Part shown: one piece after another, positions 8,890 through 17,484 of the stretch
Position numbering within the stretch: the first letter of the stretch is position 1
Layout of the letters: each line of letters opens with the position of its first letter
Assembly: GCF_900116255.1 (NCBI RefSeq)
Contig: NZ_FPAI01000003.1
Span: forward strand, 124,001-188,000
Direction: 5' to 3'
Origin: Halolactibacillus miurensis
Lineage (GTDB): Bacteria; Bacillota; Bacilli; Bacillales; Amphibacillaceae
Length of the DNA: 64,000 bases
The notes under the pieces: generated by a model
What the model saw: only the letters and a program-made list of their open reading frames with translations
Told to the model about the DNA's origin: nothing
Databases searched by the model: none
Translations under genes and position numbers: made by a program

Positions 8890-10197
8890 TCATACTGTAT
8901 GTGGTAATAAAATCATCAGTTTAAACCAGTGGTTCTTCTCGCTAATCTGTACCGTACCGCCGTACTTTTCGACCGCATGTCTGATACTTTTGATTCCGTA
9001 ACCATGGGCTTGTTTATTCTTCTTTGTTGTAGACGGTAAGCCGTCTTGATAACGCAAGGCACCTTCAAAATAGTTTTCAACTTGAATCATCGTAAACTGG
9101 TGTTGTTTTTTAAGTAACACATGAATCAGACGTTTGTCACTATCCTTTACCTTACACTCATATTCAATCGCATTGTCTAAAGCATTACCAAAAATGGTGA
9201 CAATATCTTTTACATCCATTTCATTTAATAACTGTCCGTCCGCGACAGCTGTCAACGTGATGTTGTTTTTTAAGCAGTTCATATGTTTCATCGTCAAGAG
9301 TGTATCAAGCACGTGATGCCCGGTTTTATGTTGGGCTTCAAACATCTTTATCTCATCTTGCATCTCATCGATAAACGCTTCTCGTTTATCAGGATCTGTT
9401 TCTGCTTTTAGGGCAATCAGTTGGTGTTTTAAATCATGGTATTTGAAGTTAATAAGATCGATACTTTCCTTTGACTGTTGGTACTGGGTATATTGATATT
9501 TAAAAATGTTTTGCATCGCTTCCAGTTCATGTTTAACTCTTAGTTCATTTAATTGAACGTGATAAGCAAATAGAATCGCAAAACCTCCGAGGTCTACGAG
9601 TGTGCGAATATTTAAAATCTCCGTCGTATACTGTCCGCTAAAAGGTGTTCGCACCGAAACAAAGCTTAGATTACTAATAAAGAAAACAGCCACCCCAATC
9701 GTCGCACTTGACCAAAACTCGCGTGGCTTTATGCCTAACACACCGTCTTTTGGGATGTGTTGTCTTTCGAGAAACCAAATAAGAAAAAACAAAAGAAGAT
9801 ACGTTGTGATTAATAAGCTCACACTTAACATTGAATAAGCGGATTCGTTTCTTAACAAATAAAAATGTAACTGCCAATGGAATGAAGCAACGAGCTCTGC
9901 GGCGACAAAAGCTTTAACGACAAAATAACCAGCTTCATACATGGATACCTCTGTCGTTGTATAGATAAATAGCCACATCATCATCACCGCAAGTGCCATG
10001 CTTGGAATCCAGAAATAAATCGGTAAATCACCCGTTACCATTAAAAATGATGCTTGGATGACTAAAGCCCCTAGCATGATGCTGATAAGTTTTCCGCCAG
10101 TATAATGACGTTTTAACATACTCATATAGACAACACACGCAAGCCACTCAGATAAAGCTGTAAATAAACGCGGAATCTCTGGAAATAGATCGTTCAT
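8890..10197 (-). CDS. AgrC-like sensor histidine kinase
   Basis: A 435-aa protein with about six membrane segments over the first 200 residues, a coiled linker, the phospho-acceptor box FKYHDLKHQL, and a GHKL ATPase domain with the N-box GNALDNAIEY and the G-box HGYGIKSIRHAV. This is the HPK10 class, which often senses peptides. The ATG at 10195-10197 overlaps the regulator stop as ATGA and has GGGGAG about 10 nt upstream. The longer frame to 10215 would need a TTG and is rejected. It phosphorylates the LytTR regulator encoded just upstream. No precursor-peptide or AgrB-like gene is seen nearby, so the signal is unknown. Its position next to the GH3 operon hints at a regulatory link, but this is only inference. 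Confidence 0.88.
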   Translation of the reverse strand: MNDLFPEIPRLFTALSEWLACVVYMSMLKRHYTGGKLISIMLGALVIQASFLMVTGDLPIYFWIPSMALAVMMMWLFIYTTTEVSMYEAGYFVVKAFVAAELVASFHWQLHFYLLRNESAYSMLSVSLLITTYLLLFFLIWFLERQHIPKDGVLGIKPREFWSSATIGVAVFFISNLSFVSVRTPFSGQYTTEILNIRTLVDLGGFAILFAYHVQLNELRVKHELEAMQNIFKYQYTQYQQSKESIDLINFKYHDLKHQLIALKAETDPDKREAFIDEMQDEIKMFEAQHKTGHHVLDTLLTMKHMNCLKNNITLTAVADGQLLNEMDVKDIVTIFGNALDNAIEYECKVKDSDKRLIHVLLKKQHQFTMIQVENYFEGALRYQDGLPSTTKKNKQAHGYGIKSIRHAVEKYGGTVQISEKNHWFKLMILLPHTV

Positions 10198-10904
10198 ATC
10201 GATTGGTCTCCCCAATGTTTAGTGAGCGTGTCTAGAAAGCCTTTTTTCTTCGTTCGACCCATCGGTAATTCTGTTGTTTTCATGACGACAAACGGATCAT
10301 TAATTCCTTGAACGTAGTTAAGATTAACCATAAACCCTTTATGTATCCGGTAAAAACCGTCACCTTTTAATACTTCCTCATAATGTTTAATCGCCCCCGT
10401 TGATTCAATGATCCCGTCTATCGTATGAAAGAGGAGTTGATGACCTTGGCTCTCAATATAATAGAGATCTTTTAGTTCCAATCTTACGACGCCACCTTTT
10501 ACTTTAATGGTGATAAAGCGACTTTTTTTAAGCTCAAGACGTTCAAGCGCTTTGAGTAGCCGTTCTTTAAAGGCAAAATAATTGATCGGCTTTAAAACAT
10601 AATCAAGGGCATCGACCGCGTAGCCTTTAATCGCATATTGGGTCATATTCGTAATAAAGATAATAATCACGTGTTGATCAACTTTTCTAATTTCTTCTGC
10701 GACCGTCATCCCATCCATTAAAGGCATTTGAATATCCAAGAAGATAATATCAAACTGGGAAGTATAGTGATCAATAAACTGATCACCATCGGTATAGATT
10801 GACCACTCCAGCGGCTGATGTTGTTCTTCTTTGAATGTCGTTAAAAACGCTTCCAATTGTTCGTGGTACAATGTTTCATCTTCAACGATTGCCACCTTTA
10901 CCAT
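10194..10904 (-). CDS. LytTR response regulator (AgrA-like)
   Basis: A 236-aa protein with a receiver domain at about 2-120 and a LytTR DNA-binding domain at about 135-232. The phospho-acceptor is Asp57 in IIFLDIQMPLMDG; the acidic pocket is in VEDE at 7-10; VLKP carries the conserved Lys. LytTR contacts are seen in IKVKGGVVRLELKDLYYIES and FYRIHKGFMVNL. It is transcribed first, with the kinase gene overlapping its end by 4 nt. GGGGAAATGG places the ribosome site close to the ATG. LytTR regulators bind direct repeats upstream of target genes; I could not identify such repeats with confidence in this window. Confidence 0.9.
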   Translation of the reverse strand: MVKVAIVEDETLYHEQLEAFLTTFKEEQHQPLEWSIYTDGDQFIDHYTSQFDIIFLDIQMPLMDGMTVAEEIRKVDQHVIIIFITNMTQYAIKGYAVDALDYVLKPINYFAFKERLLKALERLELKKSRFITIKVKGGVVRLELKDLYYIESQGHQLLFHTIDGIIESTGAIKHYEEVLKGDGFYRIHKGFMVNLNYVQGINDPFVVMKTTELPMGRTKKKGFLDTLTKHWGDQSI

Positions 10905-11131
10905 TTCCCCGTCACTCCTTTTGTCTTACGTTATAAGGACTCTCCCTAACGATAGGGGACGAATCTATCCTTTACAATTTTAGATTGATAGGTGATAATT
11001 TACACCATAAACATTAAAGGTTCAACTCCATTAGAGCCCAATCGCCTTTAAGTATAGCACACCCATTTTTTAAAATACCAGCCTTCCTTTTTTCTTCTCT
11101 AGTAAAATATAAACATGTAAGGGGTCTTAAT

Positions 11132-12241
11132 ATGATGTATGATTATTTAATTGTTGGCGCCGGACTTTTTGGCGCTGTGTTTAGTTATGAAGCAACAAAA
11201 CAAGGGAAAACTTGCCTGGTGATTGATAAACGTCACCATATCGGTGGGAATATCTATACAGAAAAACAAGCCGGGATTGATGTCCATAAATACGGCGCGC
11301 ACATTTTCCATACGAATAGTAAAAAGATTTGGGATTATGTGAATCAATTCGCAGCATTCAACCGATTTACTAATACTCCCATCGCTAATTATCACGGGGA
11401 CATTTATAACCTCCCCTTCAACATGAACACCTTTCATCAATTATGGGGTGTGGTAACACCTGATGAGGCGAAAGAAGTCATCGAACGTCAGAAACAACAA
11501 GCAGGTGTAACTCATCCAACCAACTTAGAAGAACAAGCGATCTCACTTGTTGGTACGGATATTTATGAAAAACTGATCAAAGGCTATACCGAAAAACAAT
11601 GGGGTCGACTTGCGACGGAACTTCCAGCGTTTATTATTAAGCGCCTGCCAGTGAGATTTACGTACGATAACAATTATTTCAATGATCGTTATCAAGGTAT
11701 TCCAACGGAAGGCTATACCCACATTATTGAACAGATGCTTGAAAAATCTGACGTTAGACTCGGTATTGATTTTTTTGATGATAAAGATCACTATCAACAA
11801 CTGGCTAAAAAGACGGTCTTTACTGGGATGATTGATCAGTACTTTGATTACGTCGATGGCACCCTTGACTACCGGAGTTTACGGTTTGAAACAGAACTAA
11901 AGCCCATCAGTAACTACCAAGGAAACGCCGTTGTGAATTATACTGATTCGGACACACCTTATACGCGCATCATTGAACATAAACATTTTAATTTTGGGAC
12001 GCAACCTGACACGATCATCACCAAAGAATATCCAAGTGATTGGAAAAAGGGGGATGAGCCGTATTATCCTATCAACGATGAGAAAAATAATGCCCTCTAT
12101 CTAAAATATAAACAACGCGCCGAAAAAGAAACGAACGTGATCTTTGGTGGTAGACTCGCGACGTATAAATATTATGACATGCACCAAGTGATTGGGGCCG
12201 CTCTTGAAACGGCTGAAAGGGCGTTAAGCCATGACCAATAA
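11132..12241 (+). CDS. glf: UDP-galactopyranose mutase
   Basis: A 369-aa flavoprotein with the FAD-binding start DYLIVGAGLFGAVFS, then the Glf signatures HIGGNIYTE and DVHKYGAHIFHT, and the late RIIEHKHF and GGRLATYKYYDM motifs. It converts UDP-galactopyranose to UDP-galactofuranose, the precursor for galactofuranose in surface polysaccharide. Length and motifs are typical of bacterial Glf. AAGGGG lies 7 nt before the ATG at 11132; the next codon is also ATG, so the start may be one codon later. The downstream NusG-II gene overlaps its 3' end by 11 nt. It is the only obvious capsule or wall polysaccharide precursor gene in this stretch. Confidence 0.95.
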   Translation: MMYDYLIVGAGLFGAVFSYEATKQGKTCLVIDKRHHIGGNIYTEKQAGIDVHKYGAHIFHTNSKKIWDYVNQFAAFNRFTNTPIANYHGDIYNLPFNMNTFHQLWGVVTPDEAKEVIERQKQQAGVTHPTNLEEQAISLVGTDIYEKLIKGYTEKQWGRLATELPAFIIKRLPVRFTYDNNYFNDRYQGIPTEGYTHIIEQMLEKSDVRLGIDFFDDKDHYQQLAKKTVFTGMIDQYFDYVDGTLDYRSLRFETELKPISNYQGNAVVNYTDSDTPYTRIIEHKHFNFGTQPDTIITKEYPSDWKKGDEPYYPINDEKNNALYLKYKQRAEKETNVIFGGRLATYKYYDMHQVIGAALETAERALSHDQ

Positions 12242-12659
12242 GTCGCTTCGTCAAGTAAAAAGCATTCTCACAATCAGTGATGCTTTTGTCATCTTGATGT
12301 TACTGATCATTTCTTTTACGCCACTCGCGATCTTTCACTACAGCTATGCCCAGTCGGCAGATGATACCGTCGTCGCTTATATCTCTATTGATGGCGAAAT
12401 CGTTGATGAATTTATTTTAAGTGATACGACACCACATGAGCTAAAAACTTATTATCCTGCGGGGAATCAATACAACATCATTGAAGTTGATGAGACGCGG
12501 ATTCGGGTAAAAGAAGATAATTCACCCGACCAAATCGCGGTGAAAACCGGTTGGATCTCGCGTCCTGGTGAGACGAGTATTTGTTTGCCACATAGACTCA
12601 TGATTGAGATTAGAGGAGAGGCAAATACTGATACACCTACCGATATTAATGCGTACTAA
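12231..12659 (+). CDS. NusG domain II-containing membrane-anchored protein
   Basis: A 142-aa protein with one membrane segment at about 15-40 and an exposed domain at about 46-132. The exposed part ends in TSICLPHRLMIEIRG, the hallmark of the NusG-domain-II (NusG_II) family of small Firmicutes proteins. In that family the domain is a beta-rich insert-like fold without the transcription-factor part; its role is not known. The gene overlaps glf by 11 nt, so translation is probably coupled. It is often found near rnf, ApbE or electron-transfer genes in other Firmicutes, but not here. No ribosome site stands out apart from the coupling. Confidence 0.7.
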   Translation: MTNKSLRQVKSILTISDAFVILMLLIISFTPLAIFHYSYAQSADDTVVAYISIDGEIVDEFILSDTTPHELKTYYPAGNQYNIIEVDETRIRVKEDNSPDQIAVKTGWISRPGETSICLPHRLMIEIRGEANTDTPTDINAY

Positions 12660-12720
12660 CAGGACATATAAGTTTATACACTTAAATCGATAAAAAATTT
12701 AAGAAATTCTAACTTATCAC

Positions 12721-12749
12721 TTGACGAACGGGATGAAGTTCACTATAAT
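12721..12749 (+). promoter_or_regulatory. Promoter of the S-box/metY transcript
   Basis: TTGACG at 12721-12726 and TATAAT at 12744-12749 are separated by exactly 17 bp, and the riboswitch begins about 20 nt further on. Confidence 0.85.
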
Positions 12750-12769
12750 CCATACTAACAACTTAAAAC

Positions 12770-12873
12770 TCTTATTACGAGTGGCTGAGGGAATAGGCCC
12801 TGCGACGCCCAGCAACCCCTGCATAGGCAGAAAGGTGCTAAATCCTACAGATGTGACATCTGAGAGATAAGAG
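12770..12873 (+). ncRNA. SAM-I (S-box) riboswitch aptamer
   Basis: The P1 stem is formed by CTCTTAT at 12770-12776 and ATAAGAG at 12867-12873. Between them lie the S-box landmarks GAGTGGCTGAGGGA, GGCCCTGCGA, CAGCAACC, AGGTGCTAA and the GAGAGATAAG end. SAM binding favours the downstream terminator, so metY is expressed when SAM and methionine are low. Confidence 0.97.
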
Positions 12874-12891
12874 GAGGACATGTGCGGTTAC

Positions 12892-12932
12892 AACACCCTC
12901 TTCTTATTTTTCAAAGAAGTGGGTGTTTTTTG
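12892..12932 (+). terminator. S-box expression-platform terminator
   Basis: ACACCCTCTTCTT pairs with AAGAAGTGGGTGT with one mismatch and is followed by TTTTTTG. It lies between the SAM aptamer and metY, in the place of a riboswitch-controlled terminator. Confidence 0.9.
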
Positions 12933-13013
12933 TTTCACCCTCAACTTATCGCATCCGTGTCGTTTCTATATTCAGAATAAACAAATTTTTTATATTCTAA
13001 GGAGGAATTACTT

Positions 13014-14690
13014 ATGACCCACAATCCCTTTCACATTCAAGGTGCCGAAACACAACTCATTCACGCCGGCCAACAGACCGACCCTACTACCGGTGCTGTT
13101 GCTGTTCCGATTTACCAAACCACCGCTTTTTCATTTAAAGACACCGAACATGCGCAAAATCTTTTCGCATTAAAAGAACCTGGCAACATTTATTCAAGGA
13201 TTATGAATCCCACCGTTGATGCGTTTGAACAGCGCATCGCTGCATTAGAAGACGGCGTGGCCGCTGTTGGTGTTGCCTCTGGTATGTCAGCGATCACACT
13301 CGCTATTTTGAATGTCGCCGAAGCAGGGGATGAAATCATTACCGATAGTAACCTTTACGGTGGGACATATAATTTATTCGAGCGCACGTTACCGAAATAC
13401 GGCATTAAGGTGATCTTCGTTGATGGAACTGATCCACAAAACTTTGAACAAGCCATCACCGCCAAAACAAAAGCGATTTTCGCTGAAACGATCACGAACC
13501 CATCACTCAACGTTTTTGACATTGAAGCGGTCAGTGATATCGCTCATAGCTATGACGTCCCACTCATTATTGATAACACGTTTGCAACGCCATATGGGGC
13601 TAAACCACTCACCTTTGGTGCGGATATCGTCGTTCACTCAGCGACGAAATGGATTGGTGGTCACGGAACTACCATGGGTGGGGTTGTCGTTGATGGTGGT
13701 CGTTTCAACTGGAATAATGCCCGCTTTAAAGGCTTTACTGAACCGGATGAGTCGTATCACGGCATTCGTTACGGCATTGACGCAGGCCCAGCAGCGTTTG
13801 CGATTAAATTACGCGTGCAACTGTTACGTGACATCGGTCCGTCACTTAGCCCACAAAATGCCTTTAACTTACTTCAAGGATTAGAAACATTAAACTTACG
13901 CATTAAGCGTTACCATGACAATACGAAGCGCGTCGCAGATTATTTAAACAACCACCCTCAAGTCGAATGGGTGAACTATCCAGGGAATGCCGATCATCCA
14001 GGATATGCGCTAGCGAATAAATATCTGATTGATTATTACGGCTCGGTCATTACTTTTGGTATTAAAGGTGACCGCGAGACCGGCCGACAAGTGATTGACC
14101 ATGTGAACTTGTTCTATCATGTCGCGAATGTCGGTGATGCCAAGTCGCTAATCATCCATCCAGCGTCAACGACGCATCAACAGTTATCAGCTGAAGGGTT
14201 AGAACAAGCAGGCGTCTCGGAACAATTAATCCGTCTTTCCATTGGACTTGAAACGTCTCACGATATTATTGCTGACTTAGATCAAGCGATCGCTAAAGCA
14301 ACGGAGACAACACCAACGCTAACACCTTCTACAGAGGATGCGATCTATTGGGCGCTTCATTCCCCGTTCGCACGTGAAGAGGGCCTCCGTCCAAAAGAAA
14401 TTGTCGTCGTTGGTGATCCTACTCAACACGGTTGCTTAAAGAAAATTAAAAAATTAGGCTTCCATTATAAAACGTTCGACGAACAAGCAGAGATTATTGA
14501 TATACTCTTTGTGACCGAACCTAATCAGCTAACAGACATTCCTGCCCACGCGAAAATCGTCTGGTTTAAAACAAAAGAAGATTATCAGGTACTAAAACAA
14601 CAAGCTTTAGCTAACAATCAAGTCATTGTTGAAGGTGCGTGTCTCTTTGGTACGGCTAATAAAATCCGGTTAAATCCGCGTCGTGACTAG
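13014..14690 (+). CDS. metY: O-acetylhomoserine sulfhydrylase with C-terminal CoA-binding-like domain
   Basis: A 558-aa protein. Residues 1-428 are a full Cys/Met-metabolism PLP enzyme: TQLIHAGQ at 14-20, the YSRIMNPT loop, GVASGMSAI, and the PLP lysine Lys212 in HSATKWIGGHG. It makes homocysteine from O-acetylhomoserine and sulfide. The family is usually about 430 residues long. The last 130 residues (about 429-558) form an added Rossmann-like domain resembling CoA-binding (YccU type) proteins: EIVVVGDPTQHG, then AKIVWFKTKEDYQVLKQQA and a cysteine-containing end, EGACLFG. Its role is unknown, possibly sensing an acyl-CoA or a nucleotide. AAGGAGG precedes the ATG. It is a single-gene unit under SAM control. 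Confidence 0.92.
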   Translation: MTHNPFHIQGAETQLIHAGQQTDPTTGAVAVPIYQTTAFSFKDTEHAQNLFALKEPGNIYSRIMNPTVDAFEQRIAALEDGVAAVGVASGMSAITLAILNVAEAGDEIITDSNLYGGTYNLFERTLPKYGIKVIFVDGTDPQNFEQAITAKTKAIFAETITNPSLNVFDIEAVSDIAHSYDVPLIIDNTFATPYGAKPLTFGADIVVHSATKWIGGHGTTMGGVVVDGGRFNWNNARFKGFTEPDESYHGIRYGIDAGPAAFAIKLRVQLLRDIGPSLSPQNAFNLLQGLETLNLRIKRYHDNTKRVADYLNNHPQVEWVNYPGNADHPGYALANKYLIDYYGSVITFGIKGDRETGRQVIDHVNLFYHVANVGDAKSLIIHPASTTHQQLSAEGLEQAGVSEQLIRLSIGLETSHDIIADLDQAIAKATETTPTLTPSTEDAIYWALHSPFAREEGLRPKEIVVVGDPTQHGCLKKIKKLGFHYKTFDEQAEIIDILFVTEPNQLTDIPAHAKIVWFKTKEDYQVLKQQALANNQVIVEGACLFGTANKIRLNPRRD

Positions 14691-14733
14691 TACAAATATC
14701 TAGCGTTTTTCATACTTTCGACACCCTTTGATG

Positions 14734-14770
14734 AGCTTGAGCTGTCACTTTGACTGCTCAAGCTATTTTT
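14734..14770 (+). terminator. Terminator after metY
   Basis: AGCTTGAGC at 14734-14742 pairs perfectly with GCTCAAGCT at 14756-14764 and is followed by ATTTTTC. Confidence 0.85.
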
Positions 14771-14901
14771 CTTGTCATTTTTTGTCTATCTGGTTATTGA
14801 AACGTCTTATCAAGACTACTATAATAGAAAAGCAATCTTGTTTTAAAATCTGTTTTAAGGGAATATTATCAAAAGAACTTTTCTTTAAGGATGGATGTCT
14901 T

Positions 14902-15834
14902 ATGAGTAATCATCGTAAAAAAGTACTCCTTATTATATTAGTCGGTCTCATCGTGGCGGGTAGTATCGCTTTCTTTATCTTTCGACCCCTGCCCATCTAC
15001 GAAACGACCTCTATTCAACCAGAAGAGGAAAATATTACGACGGTCATTAACCAAGTCGATGAAAAAGATGAAGAAGTACAATCAAATGCGACTGATTTGT
15101 CACTCGACTTAAAAACAGCTGTAGAAGAAACATTAAGAATTTTCACACGGACCGATGTGAAAATTACCGCCCTAGGCGATTCACTTACTCAGGGTGTCGG
15201 TGATGAAACAAATAGTGAAGGCTATATCGGTGTGTTGAAAGGTTACTTTGATCAAACGGACACACGCGTAGCTATTAATAACTTCGGAAAGCGTGGGAAC
15301 CGGACGGATCAATTACTCACTCGCCTTACAGAGGAAGAAGCGATCATTGATTCCGTTGAAGAGGCCGATTTTATCCTCGTCACGATTGGTGCCAATGATT
15401 TAATGCAAGTAGTGAAAAACAACGCACTAAATCTCAACCTTGATGTGTTTAACGAAGAAGAACAAGCCTTTAAGACACGTCTCACTGACATTTTCGAGAT
15501 GATTAATGATTATAACCCGGACGCAGAGATTTATTTGCTCGGTTTTTTCAATCCGTTTCTCGGCTACTTTGATAATGTCATTGCTTTAAATGAAATCTTG
15601 ACTTCTTGGAATCAAACTGGTAAGGAAGTGATTGAATCGTATTCGAATGGGCATCACATCGATTTATATGATTTATTTGCCCTCAAAGATATTTCGCTGT
15701 TAGCCGATGACAACTTCCACCCCAATAAAACAGGCTACACCTTAATTGGGGCACGGGTATACAACTACCTTAAACAGGATATTGACACATTAACGAGCGA
15801 GTTAAGCTCAAATAATGTATCACCAGAATCCTAA
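14902..15834 (+). CDS. ypmR: SGNH/GDSL hydrolase, YpmR-like, membrane-anchored
   Basis: A 310-aa protein with an N-terminal membrane anchor at about 8-28 and an SGNH esterase domain facing outward. Block I is ITALGDSLTQG with the catalytic Ser, block II the Gly of NNFGKRGN, block III GANDL, and block V DDNFHPNKTGY with the Asp and His. The linker (residues 30-75) is acidic and variable. The frame is open to 14728, but the ATG at 14902 follows AAGG at about 11 nt and gives a proper N-terminal anchor. It lies 25 nt upstream of ypmS, matching the ypmR-ypmS pair of Bacillus. The natural ester substrate is unknown. Confidence 0.88.
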   Translation: MSNHRKKVLLIILVGLIVAGSIAFFIFRPLPIYETTSIQPEEENITTVINQVDEKDEEVQSNATDLSLDLKTAVEETLRIFTRTDVKITALGDSLTQGVGDETNSEGYIGVLKGYFDQTDTRVAINNFGKRGNRTDQLLTRLTEEEAIIDSVEEADFILVTIGANDLMQVVKNNALNLNLDVFNEEEQAFKTRLTDIFEMINDYNPDAEIYLLGFFNPFLGYFDNVIALNEILTSWNQTGKEVIESYSNGHHIDLYDLFALKDISLLADDNFHPNKTGYTLIGARVYNYLKQDIDTLTSELSSNNVSPES

Positions 15835-15859
15835 CAAAGAAAGCTTGTAGAATGGACTG

Positions 15860-16501
15860 ATGATTGTGAAAGAAAGTTTTATCAACTCAATAAAGAAAAT
15901 GACGACATGGCACCGCCGCTTTATCTTACTAGCTCTCATTAACGGCGTCTTGATTGTCACCTTGTTCGTATTTCTCCTCCTCACACCTCCTGTGTCTGAT
16001 GCTTTACCTGATCCAACGTATCAGGAGGAATTAGGGGCAAAGTTCACAGTAGAAACGACAAAAAGCGATCTAAATGATTTAATTAATACGTATATAAATC
16101 AAGTACTGAAAACAAACCAGGCTAATTTTGATGTTATTGTGGATAACGATATTCAACTGAATGGGGAACTATACGCGTTCGGCGTGCCTATTCCACTTCG
16201 AGTGACGATGGACCCGGTCGTCATGGACAACGGGGATATCGTGCTAAAAATGAACACACTCTCACTCGGATTACTCGACCTACCACGCGGACGCATTCTC
16301 CATTACATTAATCGCCAAGTAGAAACGCCAGACTGGCTTTATTTTGATTCAGAAAATGAACAAATCTATTTAGCCGTAACGTCTATTGAAATTGACAGCA
16401 ACCTTCGCTTTAGAGTTGATGCGCTTGATCTATCAACGGATTCTATTATCTTTACCTTCACCGTTCCAAAAAGTGGCGTTGATACTACTACAAATGAATA
16501 A
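15860..16501 (+). CDS. ypmS: YpmS-family membrane-anchored protein
   Basis: A 213-aa protein with one membrane segment at about 21-43, followed by TPPVSDALPDPTYQEE and an outward domain with the GVPIPLRVTMDPVV stretch typical of YpmS (DUF2140). The function of the family is not known. The start is uncertain: ATG at 15860, GTG at 15866 or ATG at 15899, since none has a strong ribosome site. It follows ypmR closely and ends at a terminator, so the two form an operon. Association with the cell envelope is inferred from topology and partner. Confidence 0.8.
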   Translation: MIVKESFINSIKKMTTWHRRFILLALINGVLIVTLFVFLLLTPPVSDALPDPTYQEELGAKFTVETTKSDLNDLINTYINQVLKTNQANFDVIVDNDIQLNGELYAFGVPIPLRVTMDPVVMDNGDIVLKMNTLSLGLLDLPRGRILHYINRQVETPDWLYFDSENEQIYLAVTSIEIDSNLRFRVDALDLSTDSIIFTFTVPKSGVDTTTNE

Positions 16502-16519
16502 TCTTTAACAAACACTACA

Positions 16520-16549
16520 GCAGCCGCTTAACATTACGGCTGCTTTTTT
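16520..16549 (+). terminator. Terminator after ypmS
   Basis: GCAGCCG at 16520-16526 pairs with CGGCTGC at 16537-16543, followed by TTTTTT. Confidence 0.92.
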
Positions 16550-16576
16550 CATCTATATTTAAGTCGCTTTAGCATA

Positions 16577-16610
16577 TAAAAAACCAACCTGAAAGTGACA
16601 GATTGGTTTT
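16577..16610 (-). terminator. Terminator of the papain-like gene
   Basis: AACCAACCTG pairs with CAGATTGGTT with one mismatch around a 7-nt loop. The minus transcript runs on into TTTTTT. It lies about 70 nt after the gene's stop. Confidence 0.8.
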
Positions 16611-16679
16611 GGTATAAGAAATATAATAGCAGGCCTTGATGTTCATTCATAAAAAGTAAGTGTTAACCCGACTAATTTT

Positions 16680-17264
16680 TCAACTCATACGAAAGAATGA
16701 GCGAATCGGTAAACGAAATCTTCGTTTCTTGTCATCTAAATTTAAATAATTTTTTAGTGTGCCCATATAGACAAGATCTAACTTATCCCATTGCCTCAAA
16801 TCATCTGGGCGCGTTAAGCCTGCGCGTTTATCTCTCGGATACAAATCAATTTCTTGAAGCATCGTCGCGACAAACTGTGAACAAAAATAAGCATGCGTGC
16901 GTTTTACTTCATAATTAATAAAGAAACCGAATAATCCAATAAAATTATAGCGGTATAAGTGCTGCATCGACTCAATCATTTGTAAGTGTTGGCGCAAGGC
17001 TAAATATTGGTCATTAGAAATCTCTAGCTCATATACGGCACACATCGATTGATTAAAAAAAGGTTCTGTCACAGCTTCTCTCACAAACCCACCAATAAAC
17101 GGATTGTAAGGGCGTTTACGACCAAAGCTATAGACTTCACTCAAATCTTTATCGAAGGCAATCGAGACATGATTCAGATTCGTTTTTGTATATAAATCAA
17201 TCGCCTTAGATAATAATGTTCCTGTCGATAAGAATAGTAAATAGATCGTGCGTGTCTCTTTCAT
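16680..17264 (-). CDS. Permuted papain-like (NlpC/P60-superfamily, YiiX-like) protein
   Basis: A 194-aa protein with His32 in LNHVSIAF near the N-terminus and Cys128 in HAYFCSQFVATML late in the chain. That His-first, Cys-late order is typical of circularly permuted papain-like enzymes such as YiiX and poxvirus G6 proteins. These hydrolyse amide or ester bonds, often in lipids or peptidoglycan; the substrate here is unknown. No signal peptide is seen and the C-terminus is strongly basic (KKRRFRLPIRSF). The start is placed at the ATG of 17262-17264, which has AAAGGGGG 5-6 nt upstream; the longer frame to 17300 has no such site. It is a single-gene unit between two plus-strand genes. Confidence 0.65.
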   Translation of the reverse strand: MKETRTIYLLFLSTGTLLSKAIDLYTKTNLNHVSIAFDKDLSEVYSFGRKRPYNPFIGGFVREAVTEPFFNQSMCAVYELEISNDQYLALRQHLQMIESMQHLYRYNFIGLFGFFINYEVKRTHAYFCSQFVATMLQEIDLYPRDKRAGLTRPDDLRQWDKLDLVYMGTLKNYLNLDDKKRRFRLPIRSFFRMS

Positions 17265-17484
17265 AGTTGCCCCCTTTCCTTTCTTACTACTTAGACACAA
17301 CCAACAAGTAAAAAGTTACATCGCACACAATAAAAGAAGTCAAGGATTGATATAGTGACCTCTATCGTGTATTCTCAGTATAGCATGAAATAATCAAAAA
17401 AAGTCTTTTTCATACAATTTTCCAGTCAACAAATCATGTATCTGTTCGACACCAATAATGAATAGTAGACAGGAGGAAAAACCT

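Noticed and set aside
13420-13884. 154-aa frame inside metY
   Set aside because: It overlaps the PLP-enzyme core in another frame; metY motifs fully account for the DNA.
14728-14901. 57-residue N-terminal extension of the ypmR-like protein
   Set aside because: It runs through the metY terminator and lacks a ribosome site; the ATG at 14902 gives a normal membrane anchor.
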